DNA of 64,000 bases from contig NZ_CP072014.1 in the NCBI RefSeq assembly GCF_017603825.1, forward strand, positions 1,302,001-1,366,000, written 5' to 3'. The notes under the pieces are model-generated. The model was not told the origin of the DNA and did no database searches. It saw only the letters and a program-made list of their open reading frames with translations. Positions 52,586 through 62,973 of the stretch are shown in pieces; position 1 is the first letter of the stretch; every line of letters begins with the position of its first letter. The translations under genes and the position numbers were made by a program. Source of the DNA: Arthrobacter crystallopoietes. Lineage in GTDB: Bacteria; Actinomycetota; Actinomycetes; Actinomycetales; Micrococcaceae.

Positions 52586-52596
52586 CACGTCGTCAA
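52568..52596 (-). promoter_or_regulatory. Promoter of the gntR-monooxygenase operon (leaderless)
   Basis: On the minus strand TTGACG (52596-52591), a 17-bp spacer and TAATGT (52573-52568) stand 7 nt before ATG 52560. The predicted transcript therefore starts at or next to the A of the start codon. No Shine-Dalgarno is present, which agrees. Confidence 0.65.
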
Positions 52597-52663
52597 GTGG
52601 ATGCGGCAATTCCTGAAAAAAATCCCATCTTTTCGGGAGTTTTGGAGTTTTTTGGATTGCCTG

Positions 52664-52693
52664 TTGACCGCTCGGCGTGATGCAGATTACGCT
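52664..52693 (+). promoter_or_regulatory. Promoter of the SnoaL-flavin reductase/BCCT unit (leaderless)
   Basis: TTGACC (52664-52669), 18 bp, TACGCT (52688-52693), and 7 nt later ATG 52701. The spacing predicts transcription from the start codon, matching the lack of any Shine-Dalgarno and mirroring the divergent gntR promoter. Confidence 0.55.
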
Positions 52694-52700
52694 GTCTGCC

Positions 52701-53648
52701 ATGCAACAGACTTTTGAGAACGCAGTAGCGAACGCTTGGGAAGCCGCTTGGGACCGGGGGGAAGTGGAAGCGCTTGCAGCGCTGGTCACTCCTGATTACG
52801 TCAGGGTCAGCAAGGGTAGTGGAAAGGCCTCTAGCCTCACGCAACACCAAAATGAAATCCTCGCGATCAGGGAAGGGTTCCCAGACTTGGTGACTACCGT
52901 CGACGCTGTAGTCGTGAACGGTGAGACCGCGGCGATCTTCTGGACCTCAACGGGAACGCATACGGCTCCGTTCATGGGCGTACCGCCCACGGGACGCCAA
53001 GTACAGACACGCGGTTCCAATTTCCTGACCATGGAGAACGGCCGGATCAAGCAGGAAACCGTTACCTGGGACAGCAGCGAACTGCTCGCGTCCCTCGGCA
53101 TCCGCCACCTGGGCGACGCGATGGCACCGGCAGACCCAGGCGTCGTCGTCGATTCTCTCGCGGGTGAGCCAGACCTCGAAATCATGAAAACCTTCAACAG
53201 GCAGTTCGTGACCGGCGTTACCGTGGTCACAACGAACGAAAACGGCGTTCCCAAGGGGCTGGCAGTCAACGCCTACGCGTCCGTTTCGCTGGAACCGCCG
53301 CTGGTCATGGTCTGCATCCAGAAAACGTCCTCCACCTACCCCGCCCTGTTCGCTTCGAGCCACCTGGGCATAAACATCCTTAGCAACCAGCAAAAAGACA
53401 CCGTTTCCACTTTCGCATCAAAATCCGCGGACAAGTTTGCCGACCTGGACTGGCACACCGGACCCAACGGATCACCGCTGATCGACGGATCTTCCGCGGC
53501 GCTTGAAGCCGAGATCCGGGAACGCTTCCAGGCGAAGACCCACACCATCTTCATTTGCCGCGTACGCCACGCAGAAGTGAGCGAGACGGCGCCGATGGTA
53601 TATCAGGCAGGCCGCTTCTTCGACAGCGAAGGCCTGTCCCAGCTCTGA
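52701..53648 (+). CDS. Fusion of a SnoaL-like domain and a flavin reductase domain
   Basis: A 315-residue two-domain protein. Residues 1-~140 form a SnoaL/NTF2-like barrel (AVANAWEAAWDRGEVEALAALVTPDYVRV...GRQVQTRGSNFLTMENGRIKQE). Residues ~155-312 form a DIM6/HpaC-type flavin reductase domain (FNRQFVTGVTVVTTNENGVPKGLAVNAYASVSLEPPLVMVCI...LGINILSNQQ), which reduces free FMN or FAD with NAD(P)H. It almost certainly feeds the LLM monooxygenase. The SnoaL part could bind or isomerise an intermediate, or hold the partner. ATG 52701 is chosen from the leaderless promoter; GTG 52677 and ATG 52680 are alternatives. Confidence 0.85.
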   Translation: MQQTFENAVANAWEAAWDRGEVEALAALVTPDYVRVSKGSGKASSLTQHQNEILAIREGFPDLVTTVDAVVVNGETAAIFWTSTGTHTAPFMGVPPTGRQVQTRGSNFLTMENGRIKQETVTWDSSELLASLGIRHLGDAMAPADPGVVVDSLAGEPDLEIMKTFNRQFVTGVTVVTTNENGVPKGLAVNAYASVSLEPPLVMVCIQKTSSTYPALFASSHLGINILSNQQKDTVSTFASKSADKFADLDWHTGPNGSPLIDGSSAALEAEIRERFQAKTHTIFICRVRHAEVSETAPMVYQAGRFFDSEGLSQL

Positions 53649-53689
53649 CGTCCACGGGACGCCCTACACCTGAAATTCGGAGACCACTC

Positions 53690-55312
53690 ATGGTTCAACA
53701 AATCACCCGTCCGACGGCGGATGACGTGCCTAAAGACAACCTGCCGGACGAGCCGGAAGACACCGGATCGCGGCGTCTTGGTGCCGTTTTCTGGTCGTCC
53801 ATCGCCCTGATCGCGGCCTTTGTCTTGTGGTCTTCGGTGTCGCCTCAGAGTCTGGGCGACGTCATGACGGCCAGCATGAACTGGGTAGCAGCCTCCGTGG
53901 GGTGGAGCTACCTAGTGGTGACTCTGCTGTGCATTGGTCTCATGCTCTACCTGGGCCTCAGCCGCTTTGGTGGCATCCGACTCGGTTCCGATACCGACCG
54001 GCCCGAATACAGTACATGGGCCTGGCTCGCCATGATCCTGTCGGCTGTGATGGGGATCGGCCTCATCAGCTACGGTGTGGCGGAACCCATCTCCCATTTC
54101 ATGGCCCCGCCGCATGCTCTGGCGCAGCCCGAAACGATGGAAGCCGCAGTCCGAGCCATGCAGTTCAGCTTCTTCGATTGGGGCCCGCATGCCTGGGCAG
54201 TCTTCGGAATTTTCGGTTTGGCGATCGGGTATTCAACGCACCGTAAGAAGCGCCCCGGCCTGGTTTCCCCGATGCTGCGTCCGATCTTCGGCAAGCTGGT
54301 GGACGGTTGGTTTGGCAAGATGATCGACGTTTTCGCCATCATTGCCACTCTCTTTGGCACCACGACTTCGCTGGGGCTGGGCGCTTCGCAGATCGCCGAG
54401 GGCTTGGGACGGGTGTTCGGGGTCTCGTCCGGCCTCGTCACCCAGATACTGATTATTGCTGTGGTAACCATCCTGTTCACGCTGTCGGCGCTTTCCGGTG
54501 TCAACCGCGGCATCAAGTACATCAGCCAGATCACTATGACGCTGTCGCTGGCGCTGGCCATCTATGTCTTCATTGCCGGCCCCACCAACTTCATTTCCAA
54601 CCTGTTTTTCCGGTCTGTCGGGCAGTACTTCAGCGACTTCCTGCAGGTCAGCCTGATAACCCCCAGCACTCCGGATGATCTGCAGTGGATGCAGTGGTGG
54701 ACCTACTTCATGATGGCTTGGTGGCTCAGCTGGGGCGCTTTCGTCGGAGTCTTCCTGGCGAAGATTTCCCGCGGCCGCACCATCCGCCAGTTCGTGGCAG
54801 GCGTGCTCGGCGTGCCCAGCCTGGTCTTCTTCGCCTGGTTTACCATCTTCGGCGGCTCCGCCATTCAGATGGACATGAACGGCGCGGGTATCGGTGCGGC
54901 GACAACCGAGAACATCAATAGCGCATTCTTTGCAATGCTGGAGAACCTACCGCTCGTCCAGCTCACGGCAGTAGTCACGGTTGTCCTTGTTGCCCTCTTC
55001 TTCATCTCGGGGGCCGATGCGAATACGTTTGTCCTGAGCATGCTGTCCTCGAAGGGCAGCCTGGAACCGAGCAAGCCGGTTCTCGGGCTTTGGGGCGGAC
55101 TGACCGGAGCCTGCGCCGTTCTCCTGCTGCTGGTTGGCGGACTAACGGCCCTGCAGCAGGCGGCGATGCTCTCAGCGTTGCCCTTCACGGTCATCGTGGC
55201 ACTCCTCGGAACATGCTTGGTCATGGAACTGAGGAAGGACCGGGAGTTCGAGGCTCTACGGCACGCACGGCTCAAGGACCTGGATGAAAAGGGTAAAAAC
55301 ACACCCGCTTAG
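53690..55312 (+). CDS. BCCT-family betaine/carnitine/choline-type transporter
   Basis: A 540-residue permease with twelve predicted helices. The family signature in helix 8 is seen as WWTYFMMAWWLSWGAFVGVFLAKISRGRTIR (around residues 335-365), with MGIGLISYGVAEPISHFM in helix 3. BCCT proteins import quaternary ammonium compounds such as betaine, choline or carnitine. GGAGA precedes ATG 53690. It lies 41 bp after the flavin reductase fusion and is followed by a terminator. In a monooxygenase regulon it is more likely an uptake system for a growth substrate with a betaine-like charge than an osmotic-stress transporter. Confidence 0.9.
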   Translation: MVQQITRPTADDVPKDNLPDEPEDTGSRRLGAVFWSSIALIAAFVLWSSVSPQSLGDVMTASMNWVAASVGWSYLVVTLLCIGLMLYLGLSRFGGIRLGSDTDRPEYSTWAWLAMILSAVMGIGLISYGVAEPISHFMAPPHALAQPETMEAAVRAMQFSFFDWGPHAWAVFGIFGLAIGYSTHRKKRPGLVSPMLRPIFGKLVDGWFGKMIDVFAIIATLFGTTTSLGLGASQIAEGLGRVFGVSSGLVTQILIIAVVTILFTLSALSGVNRGIKYISQITMTLSLALAIYVFIAGPTNFISNLFFRSVGQYFSDFLQVSLITPSTPDDLQWMQWWTYFMMAWWLSWGAFVGVFLAKISRGRTIRQFVAGVLGVPSLVFFAWFTIFGGSAIQMDMNGAGIGAATTENINSAFFAMLENLPLVQLTAVVTVVLVALFFISGADANTFVLSMLSSKGSLEPSKPVLGLWGGLTGACAVLLLLVGGLTALQQAAMLSALPFTVIVALLGTCLVMELRKDREFEALRHARLKDLDEKGKNTPA

Positions 55313-55332
55313 GTAGCTGCTGGTCAGACAAG

Positions 55333-55370
55333 GAGCCGGCCGGGAAGATGCAATTCTTCCCGGCCGGCTC
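55333..55370 (+). terminator. Terminator after the BCCT gene (near-identical copy at 46675)
   Basis: A 15-bp perfect stem GAGCCGGCCGGGAAG/CTTCCCGGCCGGCTC (55333-55347 with 55356-55370), loop ATGCAATT, followed by TTT. It differs from the hairpin at 46675-46712 by one loop base. Confidence 0.85.
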
Positions 55371-55411
55371 TTTGGCTGCCTGACAGGTCAGGCAACAGGT
55401 GCCGCAGACCG

Positions 55412-58012
<2,601 letters not shown>

Positions 58013-58028
58013 GTATCCTCCTCAGGAA

Positions 58029-58049
58029 CTTGAGTACCTTCGACTCATG
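58029..58049. promoter_or_regulatory. HAIR element (HspR operator) upstream of the Clp ATPase
   Basis: CTTGAGT-N7-ACTCATG (58029-58049) matches the HspR-associated inverted repeat CTTGAGT-N7-ACTCAAG at 13 of 14 defined bases. It ends on the gene side 17 bp before the ATG at 58012. Established: HspR represses dnaK, clpB and clp genes through HAIR in actinobacteria. Confidence 0.85.
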
Positions 58050-58251
58050 TTAACGCTGGTGTCTGAGGATTATTCCGCCGACGTGAAAATATTGAGCGAA
58101 GCCGGCTCAGGTCTGTGATTTTCCGGCCTCGTCTGTTTTGGAAAGAACATCCAGACGATCTCGCAGTTAACATGGCACCGGCAGACTGGAAGCAGTGCCG
58201 CTATGGCTGGAATCCGCACAGACCGTCCACTACGAAGATCGGTTGGTAGAG

Positions 58252-58470
58252 ATGAACGCCCAAGAATCAGATCCCACCGCTCCACAGCCGCACAACGTAG
58301 GCCACGAACGGCCCGACTTGGCCAACCTTCATGTCCGTGAAGACGTAGCGCGGGCCGGCCGCTGCGCCAACCTCCACCTTCCGACCGGCCGGACCTGCCT
58401 CCTACCCGAACGCCATCCCGGTGCCTGCGATTTCACCGGACCGGGGGAAGCAGAGGAGGCCCTGCAATGA
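58252..58470 (+). CDS. Small Cys/His-containing hypothetical protein
   Basis: A 72-residue protein. The second half, RCANLHLPTGRTCLLPERHPGACDF, has three cysteines and histidines in a spacing that looks like a small zinc-binding or disulfide knot; similar short C-x-LP-x-G-x-x-C proteins are common in actinobacteria without known function. The first half is polar and disordered. The Shine-Dalgarno is weak (GGTAGAG). It lies alone between the Clp gene and an empty stretch. Its length and frame are plausible, but nothing else supports it. Confidence 0.45.
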   Translation: MNAQESDPTAPQPHNVGHERPDLANLHVREDVARAGRCANLHLPTGRTCLLPERHPGACDFTGPGEAEEALQ

Positions 58471-58928
58471 GCCGAGCCCCTAGCGGGCCGGCAAGGGGGA
58501 CTGCCGGACAGCCCCTGCGGGCGGCGCTTAGTGTCCGTCCTTGGGCCGGGAACGTTCCTGGGTTGTAAACCTGCGCTTTATAACTGCTCCGTGCCGCCGT
58601 AGCAGGTCCGGCTCCTAACGCTACAAGTACGGCGGTTGCTAGTGCGGCGGTTACGGTCTTCCGGATGTGGTTGTACGTGGTTCTGCCCCAATTGCATAGA
58701 TAGATTCGGAATCGAGGCGCGGAGACGTCGTCGTCTCCGGGCACGCTTTCCCGTCGGGCGAAGCGCCCTAGCTGTGAATTTCCCCTTCCGGACGCACCGG
58801 GGGATAGCCCCGGAACACAGCGGGGAGGATGGATGAACTCCGGCTGCAGCTCCGGAAGGAGGTTCTCAAAGTAGGAGCGCAAGCTGAATGCAAGCTGGAA
58901 ACAACCTTGGGGAAGCCTTTGGCGGCAA
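58471..58928. other. 458-bp stretch with no supported gene
   Basis: No start with a ribosome binding site and convincing codon use was found on either strand. One minus-strand frame carries a signal-peptide-like piece (TVTAALATAVLVALGAGPATA) but has no usable start next to it. It may be a decayed small secreted protein gene. No hairpin, repeat or RNA motif was recognised. Confidence 0.5.
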
Positions 58929-59255
58929 TCAGGTGCCGGGGGCGCGGTAGCGGACCTGGTCGGCGTGCCGCAGCGCCTGCATCGTATCGTCGACCGTCAT
59001 CAGCACAGTGGTTTCCAAGGTGCTCAGCGCACCGCCTCCGGTGATGGCGAGCGCTACCGCGGCCATGGAAACGTTGTCCGGAGCTTCCCAGAGCGTATAT
59101 CCGTCATAGGAACCGAAGGCGTACCAGAAGCCGTGGAGCTTGCCGCCGACCGCCTCGATGTACGCCTGTGCGGCCTGGCGCCGGTCCTCCGGCTTGCTGA
59201 TCAACCTGGCCCAGGTCTCCGGTGTGTAGCTGAACCTTGAAAGATAGAGCGGCAT
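58929..59255 (-). CDS. GYD-domain protein
   Basis: A 108-residue protein of the GYD family (PF08734), named for the motif seen here in AFGSYDGYTLWEAPDN; the family has a ferredoxin-like fold and no known activity. The start PLYLSRFSYTPETWARLISKPEDR and the core VALAITGGGALSTLETTVLMT are characteristic. GAGAGGA stands at good distance from the ATG at 59255. It is divergent from the alpha/beta hydrolase at 59435. The function is unknown; relatives are sometimes near stress genes. Confidence 0.85.
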   Translation of the reverse strand: MPLYLSRFSYTPETWARLISKPEDRRQAAQAYIEAVGGKLHGFWYAFGSYDGYTLWEAPDNVSMAAVALAITGGGALSTLETTVLMTVDDTMQALRHADQVRYRAPGT

Positions 59256-59434
59256 GTCTATTCCTCTCGTCCACCGGACCGGCGAAGTTGCGGTTCGGCT
59301 TAAAGTCTAGATCCGGCAGCCGCGAAAAGATCGGGTATCTACCGTCCTGATTGCGGCTCTTTTCTGCGGGCTGGCGGCAGCAGGTTCGGGCCGATGCGTA
59401 CCATTTGCGAGTGGGCCCGCGTAGGGTACCGGGC

Positions 59435-60133
59435 ATGGATATCATCCTTGTGCCCGGATTTTGGCTGGACGCTTCCTCGTGGTCTGAGGTCACGCCGACG
59501 CTGGTCGCGGCAGGCCACACAGTCCACCCGCTAACGCTGCCAGGGCTGGAGTCCGTAAACGCATCGCGGGCGGGCATCCGGCTGCGGGACCATATCGACG
59601 CCGTTGTGGCGGCGGTCGATGGGATTGACGGGCCGGTAGTGCTTGTCGGCCACTCCGGAGGCGGTGCCATCATCCACGCCGCCGTCGATGCGCGGCCGGA
59701 GCGTGTGGCCCGCGCAATCTACGTGGATAGCGGTCCGCTGGCGGAGGGCGGCGTCATCAATGATGAGCTGCCGGCGGAGGATGATGAAATCCCGCTGCCG
59801 CCGTGGGACGGCTTTGACGAAGCTGATCTCGTGGATCTGGACGACGAACTTAGGGCGGCCTTCCGCACGCAGGCCATTCCACAGCCGCGCGGGGTCGCGT
59901 ACGACAAACAGCACCTGGCCGACGAACGGCGCTTCGACGTCCCGGCCACCGTCATCGCGTGCGAGTTCCCGTCGTCAGTGCTCACCGAGTGGATCGCGTC
60001 CGGTCACCCCTATGTGGCAGAGCTGGCCCGGATCCGCGACGTCGAGTACGTCGACCTGCCCACAGGGCACTGGCCGCAGTTCACTAAACCTGCCGAGCTC
60101 GGCGCGGCCATCCTTGCCGCCGTCGAGCGTTGA
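59435..60133 (+). CDS. Alpha/beta-fold hydrolase (RsbQ/EstC-like)
   Basis: A 232-residue hydrolase. It has ILVPGFWLDASSW at the oxyanion strand, the nucleophile elbow GHSGGG, and the catalytic histidine in PTGHWPQFTKP. A compact cap lies between. Start ATG 59435 places the first beta strand directly at the N-terminus, as in relatives; the frame runs back to 59351 without good codon use. It is a single gene, divergent from the GYD gene and convergent with the Fn3-protein gene. The ester or amide substrate is unknown. Confidence 0.87.
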   Translation: MDIILVPGFWLDASSWSEVTPTLVAAGHTVHPLTLPGLESVNASRAGIRLRDHIDAVVAAVDGIDGPVVLVGHSGGGAIIHAAVDARPERVARAIYVDSGPLAEGGVINDELPAEDDEIPLPPWDGFDEADLVDLDDELRAAFRTQAIPQPRGVAYDKQHLADERRFDVPATVIACEFPSSVLTEWIASGHPYVAELARIRDVEYVDLPTGHWPQFTKPAELGAAILAAVER

Positions 60134-60196
60134 ATCGAACACGACAAAGGCCCTGTTTGCCGGGGAGATCCGGCGGACAGGCCTCTGGACGATGAA

Positions 60197-60227
60197 CCGC
60201 CTGCCCGTTTGGTTGACGGGCAGGCGG
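60197..60227. terminator. Terminator between the hydrolase and the convergent Fn3 gene
   Basis: A 12-bp perfect stem CCGCCTGCCCGT/ACGGGCAGGCGG (60197-60208 with 60216-60227), followed on the plus strand by CCGTGGTTTTG. It lies 13 bp before the end of the Fn3 gene and may serve both directions. Confidence 0.75.
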
Positions 60228-60240
60228 CCGTGGTTTTGCG

Positions 60241-62220
60241 TCAGCGGCGGCTGGTCGCGTTGATCGTCGCTGCTCCTCCAGCTGAGGATGTCACCTTGAT
60301 AGTCGGTGTGTAGGCGGAGGTGGAGTTGCGGCCTCGGTAGGTCCAGGCGCCGTCAGCTCCGACGGTGGCAGTGCCGATACGGGCGCCATCAGCGTTGGTG
60401 ATAGTGATGGTGTTGCTGGTGGTGATGCTGGCGCTGCCGCTGATGCGCCACTCCCGTTCCCGCGTACGGAACTCGGCGGTACCCGTCAGCTGGTCGTTGG
60501 GAGTCAGCGTCACGGATGCATTGGATCCGAAGGATGCCGGTTCGCTGTTGCCCGCGGCGCTGGCGGCGACGAGGCTCAGCGTGTAGGTGGTGCCGTTGGT
60601 CAGCCCGGTGAGTGAGGCGCTGGTGGCATTGGCGGCCGCTTCAACTTTGATAGGTGCGCCGGACTCCGGGGTCGCGGTGAGGACATAGCCGGTGATCGGA
60701 GTGTTGCCTGCGGTGGCGGACAGCCACTCGACGTTGGCAGAGCCGTTACCGGGAACGACGCGTACCACGGTGGGTGCAGTAGGTGCGGTCAGTTCAGGTG
60801 AGCCGACGGCGTACTGAACGGGTTCGGCCGGCGTCTCTCCGGCCGTGCTGATGGCAGTGACAACGAAGCCGTACTCGGTACCTGCGGTCAGGCCCGTTAC
60901 CGTGGCCGAAGTTGCGCCGGCTCCGGCGTCAGCTTTGGCTGCGACGGTGCCGTCTGCGGCCATGGCATCCACCCGGTAACCGGTGACGGCGGAACCGTTC
61001 GCGGCGGCCGTGGTCCAGGTGACCTCCGCTGAACCGGCCATGGCGCCGTCCTTAACGCTTACGCCGCTGGCCGCAGCAGGCGCACCGGGCTCGCTGGGCG
61101 CGGCGTCACTGACCATGACGGTCCCACCGGAGGCAGCGGTACTGCTTGACTGGCCGTTCATCGCGACAACTTCTACGGGGTAAGCTTGGCTGTCCACGAG
61201 TCCACGCAGCGTCGCGGTGGTTGCATCCGCACCGACGTAGGTGCTGACTTCCTGGTTGAGTACCGTGTCCTTGGCGATCAACTTGTAGCCGGTGATGGCC
61301 GGAGCGTCGGCCGGAACTGTCGCTCGCTCCCAGGTGGCGGTTATGCTGCCGCTGCCGTTGGCGCTGGCGAAGACGTTGGCGGGCGGATTCGCGGCTTGGC
61401 CGGTGGGTCCGGCCGGGCAGCCGCCGAAGCCCGGGCCGTCGATTTCCTTGAACTCGGAGATGGTCAGGCCGAGCTGCATCTCCACCCCACCGGTGGCGTC
61501 GGCCTGCCAGGTGGCTACCGCGGGATCGCCGGCCAGAGCTGCGTCCCGCTCAGCCGCGGAGAAGAAGCCGTAGGTCACCGTGAACTCGTTGTTCGCCGCG
61601 GTTCCCTCGATGGCGTAGGTGGTCGGCGCATCGTCCGACGGCCAACCGATGGCGCGCTCGCCGATGCCCATGTCGCGCATGTCCGGGTTGACGATCTCGA
61701 CTTCCATCCGGGCGGGATCGACGTCCTCGCCGTAGGTGCCCTTGACGACAACCTGGCCTTCCACGTCGCCGGCCGCTGCCGTGGCCGGCAGCTCAACCTT
61801 CTCGACGGAATCGATCTTGGCGGATCCGGTGACGGCGCCGTCGCTGCTGCCATCGGCGAACTGCACCTTGACCTCGTCGCCGCCTTGGATATTCGGCGTG
61901 ACCATACCCCAGCAGACACCGCCGGGATGGTTGACCTCAAGGAAGCCGGTGGTATCGACGGTGCCGCTGGTCATGCCGATGACGCTGCCGCCGCGGGTGA
62001 CCGTGATATCGGCCTTCTGCCCGGCCTGCGCCGCGTAGCCTTCGATGGCGACCATGTCGCGCTTGGCGAAGATTTCGATGTTGCCTGGTCCTGTTGGCGG
62101 ATTGGCTGCCATCGCGGCTTGCACTGTGAACAAGGCCGTGGCGGAAAGACTGGCTGCGGTAAGGGTGACCAGAGCTGTGCGCGTCCTACGCTGCCCCTGG
62201 CCAGTTGGTCTGTGTTGCAT
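60241..62220 (-). CDS. Secreted protein with N-terminal cell-surface domain and fibronectin type III repeats
   Basis: A 659-residue exported protein. A signal peptide (basic RTRTALVTLTAASLSATALF, cleavage near AMA-ANPP) precedes a ~240-residue domain containing FLEVNHPGGVCWG. Three Fn3-like domains follow (starting near NPPANVFASANG, PGAPAAASGVSV and PTAPTVVRVVPG), then a ~75-residue C-terminal beta domain (ISGSASITTSNTITITNADG). No LPxTG sorting signal is seen, so it is released or held non-covalently. ATG 62220 has a GAAGG site and starts the signal peptide. It follows a signal peptidase gene and a multicopper oxidase on the same strand; both could act on it or with it. Confidence 0.85.
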   Translation of the reverse strand: MQHRPTGQGQRRTRTALVTLTAASLSATALFTVQAAMAANPPTGPGNIEIFAKRDMVAIEGYAAQAGQKADITVTRGGSVIGMTSGTVDTTGFLEVNHPGGVCWGMVTPNIQGGDEVKVQFADGSSDGAVTGSAKIDSVEKVELPATAAAGDVEGQVVVKGTYGEDVDPARMEVEIVNPDMRDMGIGERAIGWPSDDAPTTYAIEGTAANNEFTVTYGFFSAAERDAALAGDPAVATWQADATGGVEMQLGLTISEFKEIDGPGFGGCPAGPTGQAANPPANVFASANGSGSITATWERATVPADAPAITGYKLIAKDTVLNQEVSTYVGADATTATLRGLVDSQAYPVEVVAMNGQSSSTAASGGTVMVSDAAPSEPGAPAAASGVSVKDGAMAGSAEVTWTTAAANGSAVTGYRVDAMAADGTVAAKADAGAGATSATVTGLTAGTEYGFVVTAISTAGETPAEPVQYAVGSPELTAPTAPTVVRVVPGNGSANVEWLSATAGNTPITGYVLTATPESGAPIKVEAAANATSASLTGLTNGTTYTLSLVAASAAGNSEPASFGSNASVTLTPNDQLTGTAEFRTREREWRISGSASITTSNTITITNADGARIGTATVGADGAWTYRGRNSTSAYTPTIKVTSSAGGAATINATSRR

Positions 62221-62449
62221 TTTCTTACCCTTCAGGAAGTGTGGACCGGCAGGTCCACTGTTTTGTGCCCGGGCCGTCGGCTGACCCTCGATCCGAGCTG
62301 ATGACATTTCCCCCGGTGTTCCTGTGCCGCTGCCGTCTATGGCATCCAGGAATGGGATTGAGACTGTCTGCTGCTTCTTGAAAATTCCTTGGCTTCCCGG
62401 TCGAAAGATTCGGCGGGCACGCCAAAGGAACAGATGTCCGGATTCGCCC

Positions 62450-62968
62450 CTACCTTCCCGCTCCAAGCACCAGGCCTTGGAGGGAAGAAAGCGGCAGCGT
62501 GCCGAAATCTCGGGAATCGATGGAGCGCTCGCGGTTGTCTCCCATGACAAACACCTCGCCAGGAGGAACGTGCCGCAAGGAGAAGTGGGTGCCGTCAATG
62601 GACTTGTAATCCACAAACGGTTCATCCGGAGCGACGCCGTCGACAAACAGCACGGCGTCCCGAACCTCCACGGTCTGGTTTCCCATTGCCACCACCCGCT
62701 TGATCACCGTCGAGTTGTCCTCGGGTGACTGGAAAACAACCACGTCGCCGGGATGGATCCCGGACAGCTGAGGTGCTGCCTTGAAAACAAACACCAGGCT
62801 GCCCGGGTTCAGCGTGGGCTCCATGCTGTCGGAGTCGACGACGGCGGGTTCCACTACCCAGATTCGGATGGCCAGAAGACCGGCCACGCCGAGCAGGACC
62901 AGTCCTGCCCGGCCCCTCCGTTTCCGGGGACTGGAAACGGAGGGACGTTGTGTCGCTTCGGCCGGCAC
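62450..62968 (-). CDS. lepB: Signal peptidase I
   Basis: A 172-residue type I signal peptidase. A single membrane anchor (GLVLLGVAGLLAIRIWVV, residues 22-39) is followed by the catalytic serine Ser48 in DSMEPTL and lysine Lys90 in STVIKRVVAMG, then VFVMGDNRERSIDSRDFG. These match the conserved boxes B, D and E. It is short, lacking a second membrane helix. It lies 5 bp after the multicopper oxidase and 229 bp before the secreted Fn3 protein. This may be a dedicated enzyme for the operon's exported proteins, as SipW is for TasA; that comparison is inference. Confidence 0.9.
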   Translation of the reverse strand: MPAEATQRPSVSSPRKRRGRAGLVLLGVAGLLAIRIWVVEPAVVDSDSMEPTLNPGSLVFVFKAAPQLSGIHPGDVVVFQSPEDNSTVIKRVVAMGNQTVEVRDAVLFVDGVAPDEPFVDYKSIDGTHFSLRHVPPGEVFVMGDNRERSIDSRDFGTLPLSSLQGLVLGAGR

Positions 62969-62973
62969 GACTG

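Noticed and set aside
58433-58882. 149-codon minus-strand frame with a signal-peptide-like segment
   Set aside because: The hydrophobic segment is far from the frame's start, with no ATG/GTG/TTG and ribosome site next to it, and the rest of the frame shows no conserved pattern.
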